Assembly: GCF_016127315.1 (NCBI RefSeq)
Contig: NZ_CP065997.1
Span: 2,666,001-2,730,000, forward strand
Length of the DNA stretch: 64,000 nucleotides
Source: Achromobacter deleyi
GTDB taxonomy: Bacteria > Pseudomonadota > Gammaproteobacteria > Burkholderiales > Burkholderiaceae_B
Reading direction: 5' to 3'
In this document: positions 45,439 to 57,400 of the stretch, piece after piece
Layout of the letters: every line of letters begins with the position of its first letter
Position numbering within the stretch: position 1 is the stretch's first letter
The notes under the pieces: generated by a model
Database searches by the model: none
The model's input: the letters and a program-made list of their open reading frames with translations, nothing else
What the model was told of the DNA's origin: nothing
Program-made: the position numbers and the translations under genes

Positions 45439-48400
45439 ATGCCCGGCCATTCCCGCTTCGCTTCCCGCCTTTCTTCCCGCTCCCTCGCCCGTGGCCGCGC
45501 GCCGCGCCGCACGCCGCTGGCGTTGGCGCTGGCCTCGCTCGCGTTCGTCGGCGCAGGCGCGCAGGCCCAGCCCGCCGCTTTCAGCAGCGGCTGGTTCGCG
45601 GCCAAGAACGCGACGCAGGCCAATACGCTGGCCACCGGCCGCCTGCCCAATGGCCTGCCGGCCACCTCGCTGCCCGGCGGCGACCGCCAGGCGCAGGCCG
45701 CGCGCGAGCAGCTGCAGCGCTCGGTCGGCAACCTGGGGCGCAGCGCCGCCTCGATCGCCGCGCAGCAGGCGGCGCAGCGCGCGGCGCGCGATGCCGCGCT
45801 GGCCGCTGGCGGCAGCGTGCCGGACGGCCTGGCCGAGGGCGGCCTGAAGGTGGACGCCAATCCGCTGACCGCGGGCTGGCGCAATGCCAAGGCGCCGGTG
45901 CAGACCGCCGCCGCCGGCCGTGCCAAGGTCACCATCGAGCAGACCGGCGACAAGGCCATCCTGAACTGGGAGACCTTCAACGTCGGCCAGCGCACCACGG
46001 TCGAATTCCGCCAGGAGGCGTCCTGGGCCGTGCTGAACCGCGTCAACGATCCGAAGGCGCGGCCCTCGGTGATCCAGGGGCAGATCCAGGCCAACGGCAC
46101 GGTGATGATCGTCAACCGCAACGGCGTGGTGTTCGACGGCACCTCGCAGGTGAACGTGCGCAACCTGGTGGCGGCGGCGGCGCGCGTCAGCGACGCGCAG
46201 TTCCTGGACAAAGGCCTGTACAGCGCCAATGACAGCACGCCGACCTTCGCCGATGCGCTGGGCAAGGTGGAACTGCGGCCGGGCGCCAGCATCGAGACCA
46301 ACCGCCCGTCGAGCGTGACGCAGTCGGGCGGCTACGTGCTGCTTCTGGGCCGCGAAGTCGACAATGCCGGCACCATCGCCACGCCGCGCGGCCAGGCCGC
46401 GCTGGCCGCGGGCGACAGCTTCGTCATCCGCCGCGGGCAGGGCACCGAGGGCAATGTGGCCTCGACCACGCGCGGCAATGAAGTGCTGCCGTCCGGCGAC
46501 GGCATCGTGCGCAACCGCGGGCTGGTGCTGGCGCCGCTGGGGGACATCACGCTGGCCGCGCGCCAGGTCGAACAGGCCGGCGTGCTGGCCGCGACCACCT
46601 CGGTCGACGCGCGCGGCGCCATCCATCTGAACGCCACCGGCGCCAACGGCGCCGTGACCCTGTCGTCCGCGGCGACCACCGCGATCCTGGTCGACGCCGA
46701 CGGCGCCACCGCGCTGGACGGCCAGCGCGACAACCTGATGCTGCCCAGCGTCAGCGGCGGGCCGACCCTGGCGCCGACAGATGCCAACCGGCGCGAATTG
46801 TCGCTGGTGCAGATCCAGAGCAGCGGCGCCGTGGACTTCCAGTCCGGCTCGCTGACGCTGGCCACAGGCGGCCAGGTGGCGGTCAAGGCGGCCGGGCGCA
46901 GCCTGGTGCGCGACGGCGCGCAGATCGACGTCAGCGGGGCCATCGGCGTGGCGGTCGCGATGGAGTCGAACAATATCAAGATCAACCTGCAGGGCAACGA
47001 GCAGCGCGACTCGCCGCTCAATCGCGATAGCGGCCTGCTGAACAACAGCGACGTCTGGCTGGATCGCCGCGACCTGATCCGCGTGGCCGCGGGCAATGGC
47101 GGCACCGATGCCGACCGCTGGTACAGCGGTGGCGGCCTGCTGGAAGTGGCCGGTTATCTCGGCAACCTGGCGGTGCCGGCCAGCCACTGGCTGGCGCAGG
47201 GCGGGCAGGTGCGCTTCGAAGGCGCGGAGGTCGTCACGCAGGCGGGCTCGGCGATCAACCTGTCGGGCGGCACGCTCGACGTGCAGGGCGGCACCTTGCG
47301 CCAGACCTGGCTGCGTGGCGAGGACGGGCGCCTGTACGTGGCCGACCGTGCGCCGGCGGACATGCTCTACACCGGCCTGTATCGCGGCTACGAACAACGC
47401 TCGGAGCGCTGGGGCGAGCAGGCCACGCGCCGCTTCTACAACCCGCTGCTGGCGCCCGTCACGCGCTACGAGGATGGCTACACGGTGGGCCGCGATGCCG
47501 GCGCGCTGGTGGTCTCGACCCGTAGCGCGGTGCTGGAAGGCACGCTGGTTTCCGACACCTACCAGGGCGTGCGCCAGGACCGCGCGCCGCAGGCCGGGCT
47601 GGACGGCTACAGCCAGTCGCAACGCGCCGTGGCGCGCCGCGCGCAACTGGTGGTCGGCAACAACCTGCGCTACTACGACAGCGCGACGCGCCAGGTCCAT
47701 TACCAGCTCGGCGCGACCGCCGATACCGTGGCCGAAGTGCGGTTGGGAACGGGCCAGTCGCGCATCGCCGATAGCATCGACCTGCAGGCCGCGCTGCCGC
47801 AGGACCGCGCCGGCAAGCTGTTCCTCGACACCGATCTGCTCAACGGCTTCGGCCTGGGCGGGCTGCGCATCGCCGCCAGCCGCGAGATCGTGGTCGATGG
47901 CGCCTTGCGCGGCGCCGATGGCGGCGAGATCACGCTCTATGCGCCGCGCATCGACGTCCGGGCCGACGTCACCAGCCGCGGCGGCCTGATCCAGATCGGC
48001 AACGTGCTGCTGCAGCCGGGCACGCCGGGCCGGATCGAGGAGATCGCGCTGGCGCCGGCGGCCAACACGCGCGCCTGGCTGCGCGTCCTGGATGGCGTCA
48101 CGCTGGATGCGCGCGGCACCTGGGCCAACCTGCTGCGCGACGGCGCCGGTCTCGCGGGCCTGCCGACGCGCGATGGCGGCCGCGTGGCATTGCGCGGCAC
48201 GGGCGACGTGATCCTGCAGGCGGGCAGCATCGTGGACGTGTCCGCGGGCGCGTCGGTGCTGCCGACCGGCAAGCTGGCGGGCGGCAAGGGTGGCAACGTG
48301 ACGCTGGCCGCCAATACGATGAGCCAGCTGGGCGGCAGCGGCGGCAACCTGACCCTGGCGGGCGAGGTGCGCGGCTATGGCGTGACGGGCGGCGGCACGC

Positions 48401-51400
48401 TGGCCGTGGTGAGCGGCGGCCGCATCGTGCTGGGCGGCGCGGCCGTCGCGGACGCGACCGCGCTGCGCCTGGACCCGTCCTTGTTCCGCAGCGGCTTTGG
48501 CCGCTATGAGGTCAACGGCCACCAGGGCGTGACGGTCGCCGACGGCGCGGCCATCGACGTGCTGATGCCGGTGCTGCGGCTGGAGATGGGCACGGCGCAG
48601 GCGCCGGGCTCGGGCCTGGCGCCCACCGACGTGCTGTCGTTGTGGACGCCGCCGCTGTATGCCGAAGACCCCGTGCGCGGCCGGCTCACGCAACGCGCCG
48701 GCGCCGACCTGGCGCTGAGCTCCGATCGCAATGCGGTCGGCGGCGCCATCCTGGTGGGCGAGGGCGCGCGGGTCAGCGTCGACGCGGGCCGTTCACTGTC
48801 GTTGAAGGGCGCGGGCCAGATCACCGTGCTGGGCCGGCTGGAGGCGCGCGGCGGGCTGATCTCGCTGCAGGATGCGCGGCTGGTCGAGCAGCCGTATGCG
48901 CCGACGGCCAATCCGCGCTCGGTCTGGATCGGCGAGCACGCGGTGCTGGACGCCTCGGGACGCAGCCAGGTCGCGCTGGATGCGCAGGGCCGGCGCTATG
49001 GCGTGGTGCAGGCGGGCGGCGCCATCGAGATCGGCGGCCGGCTCGATTGGGAAGGAAGCGGCTATGCCGGATCGCGGCTGATCGATGCACACCTGATCGT
49101 GCGGCCGGGCGCCGTGCTGGACGCCTCGGGCGCGCAAGCCGTGCTGGACCTGCCGGGCCGTGGCGCGGTGCGGGTGGGGGGCGACGGCGGCCGTATCGTG
49201 CTGGCCTCGGCCAACAGCCTGCATCTGGACGGCACGCTGCGCGCGGCCGCGGGCGCGGCCGGCGCGGCGGGCGGTACGCTGGGCCTGTCGCTCGGCGGCG
49301 CCTTCTACCTGCGCGCCGCGTCGCCCGACCTGGCGGTGCAGGCCGAGCGCCTGCTGACGCTGGTGCAGTACCAGGGCGCCAGCGCGCTGGCCGACGGCCT
49401 GCTGCCCGGCCAGGCCAGCGCCGCGCTGGCCTATGGCCAGGCGCGCCTGGGCGTGGACCGGATCGCGGCGGGCGGCTTTGACAACCTGGCGCTGTACGCC
49501 AGCGTGCGCACCGAGGGCGACCTGGACCTGGCCATGGGCCAGAGCCTGCGCCTGACCGGCACGCTGTCGCCGTATGCCAACGCGCCGGCCGGCAGCGTGG
49601 TGCGCCTGAGCGCGCCCTACCTGCGCTTGAATGAAACGGCCTATGCGCCCCTGGGCGGCGGCGACACCTTGCTGCAGATCGCGCCCAGGGAGCTGTGGCG
49701 CCTGAAGAATGGCCACCGCCTGGCGCTGGCGGCCGATCTGCTGGACGTGCGCGGCAAGCACGACATGCTGGGCTTCGAAGACGTGCAGGTGGATGTGAAC
49801 GGCGACCTGCGCCTGCTGGCGATGGCGGACTTCTCCAGCCTGGCCTGGCGCAGCCAGCTGCGCGCGCCGCACCGCCTGACGGTGACCGCGGCGCAGATCT
49901 ATCCCGGCACGGGCGCGACGGGTCGCCTGGAGGTCGGCACCTACCAGACCAGCTCGCCGTCCGGCAATGTCACGGCCTACGATCCGGACGCGGTCCTGAC
50001 CCTGCGCCGCACCGCCGGCACGCAGCCGCAGGCGCCGGATTCGGTGTTCGGCAGCATCTCGTTCGCCGGCGCGCGCGTCGAGCAGGGCGGCGTCGTGCGG
50101 GCGCCGCTGGGCCGCATCGTGTTCGACAACGACCTGGGGCCGGCCGGCGTGGTGCGCTTCCTGCCGGGCAGCCTGACCTCCATCAGCGCACAGGGTCTGC
50201 TCATGCCCTACGGCGGCACGGTCGACGGCGTGAAGTATCTCTACGGCAGCCAGGAAGTGCGGCCGGTCGGCGTGGAAGGCGACATCCTGGGCGGCCTGCG
50301 CCGCGAGATCCTGCTGGCCGTCAAGCGCGCCGAGGTGGACGAGGGCGCGGTGCTGGACCTGTCCGGCGGGGGCGAACTGACCGGCGCGGCGTTCGTGCGC
50401 GGCCGCGGCGGCTCGGTGGACGTGTTGCGCCATGCGCTGGCCGACGCCAACCCCGGATTCAGCTTCAGCAATCCGGGCAACGCGGTCTATGCGATCGTGC
50501 CGGGGTACGGCGCCGGTTATGCGCCGCTGGCGCCGGACGCGGGCGCGGGCGACCCGGCGGTGGGGCGGCGCGTCACCGTCGGCGCCGGCGTGCCCGGCCT
50601 GCCCGCCGGCACCTACACCCTGCTGCCTTCCACCTATGCGTTGCTGCCTGGCGCCTTCCGCGTCGAACTGGGCGCACAGGGCTTCGCCGATGCGCCGGCG
50701 GCGCGCACGCGCGGCGGCAGCTGGGTCGCCAGCGGCTGGCTGGGCACCAATGGCACCGGCCAGCAGGCGGCGCTCGCCAACCGGCTGCTGATCACGCCGG
50801 GCGACGTGGTGCGGCGCCATGCGCAGTACAACGAGACTTCCTACAACCGCTTCGTGGTGGCCGACGCCGCGCGCACCGGCGTGACGCGCGCCGGCCTGAC
50901 CGTCGACGCCGGCACGCTGCAGCTGGCGCTGAAGGCCGGCGCCGGCATGGACGGCCAGGCCGCCTTGCGCTTTGCCGGCAGCACCCGCTTCGGCGTGCCG
51001 TCGGATAGTGGCGGCTACGCCGGCGCCCTGGTGGTGACCGGCCCCGCGGCCGGGCTGGAAATCCTGGCGCCGGGCCAGGCGCCCACGCTGGGGGCGCAGG
51101 CCGCGGCGGTGTCGGCCGCCGACCTCAACGCGCTGGCGCCCGCCGCCATGTTCCTGGGCGCGAGCAAGATCAACTCCGCCGGGGGCATGCGCCTGTCGGG
51201 GCCGACCGGCACCCTGCTGGTGCGCAGCGGCGTCGAACTGTCGGCGCCGGAGCTGTTCCTGTACACCTCCGGCAGCGGCCGCGGCATCGTGGTGGAATCC
51301 GGCGCGACCCTGACCACCCTGGGACGCGGCGCGGTATCGCGCGATGCGCGCGACGGCCTTTACTACGTCACGGACTTCGGCGGCGTCCTGGCGCTGTCCA

Positions 51401-54400
51401 ACGGCCTGGTGAATCTGCTGCCGGTAGGCGACAGCGCGCCGGCGGCCATCGACGTGGGCGCGTGCCTGGCCAATTGCGCCGGCCCGGCGCGTCTGTTGTC
51501 CGAAGGGTCGATCAGCGCGGCGACCAACGGCGCCTTCACGCTGCGGGACACGGTGCAGTACGGCACCCGCAACCTGGCGTTGAGCGTTTCGGCCGTCAAC
51601 CTGGGCAGCGCCGAAGCGCTGGCGCAGGCCGGCGCCGCCGGCAAGCTGCCGCCCGGCATGGGCCTGAACCAGAATGTGCTGGCCAACCTGCTGCGCGGCA
51701 ACACCGCGCTGGGCGCGCCGGCGCTGGAAAGCCTGATCCTGACCGCGGGCGAGTCGGTCAACGTCTACGGCAGCGTGTCGCTCGACGCGCGAGGCCGGTC
51801 GCTGCAACGCCTGGTCCTGGGCGCGCCCGCCATCTACGGTTATGGCGCGGCGGGCGACGTGGCGACCATCGCCGCGAACGAATTCGTCTGGGCCGGGTCG
51901 ATCCCGGCCGACCGCAGCGGCAACGTGCCGTTGGGCTCGTCGAAACCGCAGGCGCCGGGCGGCGCCATCCTGGACCAGCTGGGACACGGCCGCCTGGACA
52001 TCGCCGCCGACGTCATCCGGCTGGAAGCGTCGCCGCTGCAGCTGCCGTCGCCGCTGGTGGCGGCCAACCGGTTGGCGCTGGGCTTCTCGGCCGTCACCCT
52101 GGACGCCGGGCGCATGATCACCGGCAGCGCCAAGGGCGGCGTCGTGGTCTACCACGAGCAGGACGGCTACACCGCCGCCGACGGCTGGCGCTATCGCGGC
52201 GGCGATCTGCTGATCCGCACGCCGCTGCTGACCGGCGAGGCCGGCGCCGAGCTGGCGTTCAAGGCGGGCGGCGCGCTGCGTGTCACGGGCACCGGCGCGG
52301 CGCCCGAAGCGCGCAAGGCGCTGGGCGCCAGCCTCAGCCTGGCCGGTGGCAGCGTCGTCGTCGATACCACGGTGGTGCTGCCTTCGGGCAAGCTGGCCAT
52401 CAAGGCCGACGGCGACATCACGCTGGGCGCCGGCGCGCGCATCGACCTGGCCGGCCGCGAGGTGCAGTTGTTCGATGCCGCCCGCTACAGCTGGGGCGGC
52501 GACCTGGAACTGCAGAGCGTGGCGGGCAACATCACGCTGGCGGCCGGATCGGTCGTCGACCTGTCGGCGCGCCACAACCGCGGCGGCCGCCTGCAGGCCA
52601 TCGCGCTGGGCGCCGGCGCGGGCCGCATCGACCTGGCCGGCGTCGTGCTCGGCTCGGCCTCGGGCCTGTACGACGCGGGCGGCACGCTGGCGCCGTACGA
52701 CAGCGCCGAAATCGTGCTGCGGGCGCAATCGCTGGCGGATTTCGCCGGCCTGAACACCCGCCTGAACGATGGCGGCGTGACCGGCGCGCGCCGCTTCCAG
52801 ATCAAGCAGGGCGATCTCTCCGTCGGCGACGAGGTGCGGGCGCGCCATGTGGAGATCGTGCTCGACGGCGGCAGCCTGACGGTCAATGGCCGCATCGACG
52901 CCAGCGGCCAGCAGGTCGGCAGCATCCGCCTGGCCGCCAAGCGCGACCTGATCGTCAACGGCCTGCTCGACACCCACGCCACCGGCCTGCGCGTCGACAG
53001 CTACGGCCAGGTCATCGACAGCGCCAACCGCGCCATCGTCGACCTGACCGCGCGCGAAGGCACGCTGACCCTGGGCGCCGGCGCGCGCGTGGACCTGCGC
53101 GCGGGCACCGAATCGCCGCGCCAGGATGGCGTCGCGCGCGGCACGCTCGACCTGAACGCGCGCCGCCTGGGGGGCGGCGCCGAGCGCGGCGCGATGGCCG
53201 GTTCCGGCGACGGCGCCAACGACGTGGCGCTGGTGGTGGCGGGCACGCCATCCATCCTCGGCACCCGGACCGTGGCGGTGAACGCCTTCCGCCGCTACGA
53301 TGACGCGCCGCTGGCCAGCGCGCCCGACGTCAACGGCAAGCGCCCGCAGGAAATCACGCAGGGCTACCTCGACGGCATCGACCGCGAGAGCCAGGCCTTC
53401 ATCAATGCCGCGCTGGGCAACGCGGCGCTGGGCGCGCGCCTGGCGGGCCTGGGCGGCTACCGCCTGCGGCCCGGCGTGGAGGTCGTCAGCGCCACCGCCG
53501 ATGGCGACCTGAGCGTGGTCGGCGACCTGGACCTGTCGAACCATCGCTACGGCCCCAATGCCGACCGCTACACGCCGGCCTTGCGCGGCTACGGCGAGCC
53601 GGGCGTGCTGGTGCTGCGCGCCGGCGGCAACCTGAACCTGTACGGCAGCATCAACGACGGCTTCGCGCCGCCGCCCGATTCACCCGACGACGCTTCCGGC
53701 TGGAAGCTGGTCGAGGGCCGCCTGCCGACCACGCCGCTCACCCCGGTCACGCCGTTCGGCGAGGACCTGGTGGTGCCGATCGGGGGCATCAATCTGGAAG
53801 CCGGCACGCGCTTCCCGGCCGGCCGGGCGTTGAACTACGACCTGTCGGCCAAGGCCGCGACCCTGCCCGCCGGCACGGTGCTGCCGGTCGCCATGACCCT
53901 GGATGCGCCGGTGACCCTGCCGGCCGGCCTGGTGCTGACCGGCGACGTGACCGCGGCCGACGGCAGCGTGCTGCGGGCCGGCACGGTGCTGGCCAATGCG
54001 CTTGCGTTGCAGGCGGGCGCCAAGCTGGGCGCCGGCTTCGTGCTGCGCTCGCAGGCCGCGATGCGCGCCTTCGTCTGGCCCAAGGGCGTGGCCCTGCCGG
54101 TGATGCTGGAGGCCGCGACCCGCGTGACCCTGGCGCAAGGCGCGATCATCCCGAGCCAGACCCGCGTAGTGCTGCTCAACGGCGAACCGGTGAACCTGCG
54201 GCCGCAGGGGGCCGACGGCAAGCAGGGGCGCAACTGGGCCCTGGCGCCCATGCTGGGACCGGGCGCGACCGCCTGGGACCTGACGCTGGTGGCGGGCGCC
54301 GACCTCGCTTCGGCCGACCTGCGCGCGCGCAACGTGCTGGGCACCGGCGACATCGTGCTGGCCGACGCGCATCACGGCGTCGCGGCGCGCGCCAAGGAAA

Positions 54401-57400
54401 CGATCACGACCGTCTTCATCGGCGACCTGGTCATCACGCGCCAGTTCATCGAGGAATGGGGCGAGTCCGAATCCCTGATCGGCCGGCTGGCCAAGGAAGT
54501 CGCCGCGGAAATGGGCTTCGGCGGCGAGGCCGACCTGTGCGGCATGTCGCCGGCCTATTGCGTGCCGGCGCCGCGCCGGGTGTCCGAAGCGGGCTCGGTG
54601 CGCTGGCATGGCGACGCCAGCTGGGCCGGCCGCACGGTCGACGAACTGGCCGCGCTGCTGGGCAAGACGGCGGACGAGGTTTGCGTCGACGCCAGCTATT
54701 GCGTCGGCGGCAAGGCCGAGACCACCATCACCCGCGAGTACCGCTATGGCTTTGGTTCGCCGGCGTTCAGCGTGCTGCGCACCGGCGCCGGCGACCTGAC
54801 CCTGCTGGCCGGCCGCGACGTGGCCATGACGTCGATGTATGGCGTCTACACGGCCGGCGCGCCCACTTCGCTGGGCGCGCGCGATGCCGACTACAACCTG
54901 GCGCGCGGCCATGACGGCAAGTTCGGCGGCCCGCTGGGCATGATCCTGGACGACCACAAGTACGACGCGGCCATGGCCGCCTACCGCGCCTGGTATCCCG
55001 ACGGCGGCGGCAACCTGGTGGTGCAGGCCGGCCGTGACATCCACGGCGACGCCTGGGCCAGGGAAACGCTGACCGCGGGCAAGGATGACACGCTGGGCGG
55101 CCGGGCCCATTACGCCAGCGCGACGACCGGCAACTGGCTGTGGCGCCAGGGCGTGATCGGCATGCCCGGCGTGGCGGATATCGCGCCGGCCTGGTGGATC
55201 AACTTCGGCACCTACGTGTCGGGCGGCAGCGTCTCCGAGCGCGAACCGCGCCTGGTCGGCTTCACCGGCTTCGGCACGCTGGGCGGCGGCAACGTCAGCA
55301 TCAGCGCCGGCCGCGATGCCGGCGTGCGCGATGCGCGCGGCGACGCGCTGGCGGCGCAGGGCGGCGTCGTGCCGCGCTCGCAAGGTCTGAGCGCCGCGGT
55401 GGGCAGCACCGGCCGGCTGGTCGATGGCAAGCTGGTGCTGACCGGAGGCGGCGATCTCGATCTGCGTGTCGGCGGCAGCCTCAACCCCGGCCTGCGGGCC
55501 ACGCAGATGTCGACGCTGTTCACCAGCGGCACGGGCGGCGGCGACAACCTGGACCTGAACGGCGTGCTGGTCAACCTGCGCGGTCGGCTGGCCCTGGACG
55601 CTGGCCAGGTCGGCGGCCTGTCGCCGAAGTTCGGCGATGGCGCCGGCCTGCGGGCGCCCGATCCGTTCGCGCTGGCGGGCGGCGTGCCGCTCGGCGCGCC
55701 GCGCCTGGTGCTGGGCGATGCCACCGCCTGGATCGACACCCGGGGCGACCTGGCGCTGGGCGCCGTCAGCGACCCGGGCCGCGTGGCGCCGCTCAACAGC
55801 AGTCCGTACCTGAAGGCCGGCGCCACCACGGCGACGCCGGGCGGCGCGGAATCCTGGTTCACGCTCTGGACCCCGGCGACGGCCGTCAACCTGTTCTCGG
55901 CCGGGGGCAACCTGTCGCCGATGTCGGCGTCCAACAGCCTCTCGCTGGGCAGCGAAGTGGCGTCGGAAAGCCCCGGCGGGCAGGCCAAGGCCAACTATTA
56001 CGTCTATCCGTCCATCCTGCGCGCCGTGGCCGCGGGCGGCAATATCGTGCTGGCGCCGGGCGTCGGCAACGCGGCTACCGCCAACACCATCTTGCTGCTG
56101 GCGCCGTCGGCCGGCGGCCAGCTCGAACTGCTGTCGGCCGGCTCCATCCTGGCCCAGGGCGGCCATGCGGTGTCGATGTCGGGCGCCGACACGGCCCTGC
56201 CGACCCCGATGCGGCCCGCGTTCACGGCCTATTCCCTGGACGGGACCAGCGCGCCGCAGCTCAGCAACCGGGCGGCGGACGGCGGCGCGGTGGCCGAATC
56301 CGCGAGCAGCAAGCCGCTGTTCGTGTTCGGCCCGAACACCGCCACCGATCGCAGCCTGCACCCGGACAACGGTCCGGTCGCGAGGTTCTATGCCGTGAAT
56401 GGCGATATCGTCGGCCTCAGGAGCGGCGGCGTCTCGGCCCTGGTCAATATCGGCAACGAGCCGGAACGCCGCGTGCTGTCCTGGCACGAGGCGGCCTTGC
56501 CAGTCTCGGTGCGCGCCGGCCGCGACATCCTGAAGCTGGACGTGACGGCGCTGCACAACGATGCGCGCGACCTGTCGCTGATCCAGGCGGGCCGCGACAT
56601 CGTCTATGCCAACGCGCAGGTGGCCGGTCCCGGCACCTTGCTGATGCAAGCCGCGCGCCAGGTGCGGCAGGACGACGCGGCCAGCGTGCGCAGCCTGGGC
56701 GCCATCGTCCGCGGCGACACCCGGCCGGGCGCCGACATCGCGGTGCTGGCCGGCGTGGGCGCGGCGGGGCCCGACTACGAGGGCTTCCTGGCGCGCTATC
56801 TGGATGCCGAGCGGGCCTTGCCGGCGGGGACCGGCCTGGCCGCGCGTCCCGACAAGGTGGCGCAGGCCTACGGCGGCGAGCTGACGCTGGCCGACTGGCT
56901 GCGCCAGCGCTTCGGCTACAGCGGCGACGAAGCCGGCGCGTCGGCAGAACTGGCGCGCCAGCAGTCGCTGCGCGACGCCGATCCCGACCGGGCGCGGCGC
57001 GACCTGGCCCGCGATTTCGCGCAGGACAGCGGGCTGTACCTGGTGAACTGGCTGCGCACCCGCCACGGCTACGCGGGCGGCGAGGCCGACGCGCGCGCCG
57101 CGCTCGCGGCGCTGCCGCCGGCCGAGCGCGGCATCTATGCGCGCCAGCTGTTCTTCGCCGAACTCAAGCTCGGCGGGCGCGAGTACAACGACGACGCCAG
57201 CGCGCGCTTTGGCAGCTACCTGCGCGGCCGCCGCGCCATCGCCGCGCTGTTCCCGGCGGTCGATGCCAACGGCGCGCCGATCCGCTATGACGGCGCCTTC
57301 ACCATGTTTGGCGGCGCCGGGCTGCGCACCAGCTTCGGCGGCAACATCCAGCTGCTCACGCCGGGCGGGCAGCAGGTGCTGGGGGTCGAGGGCGTGGCGC

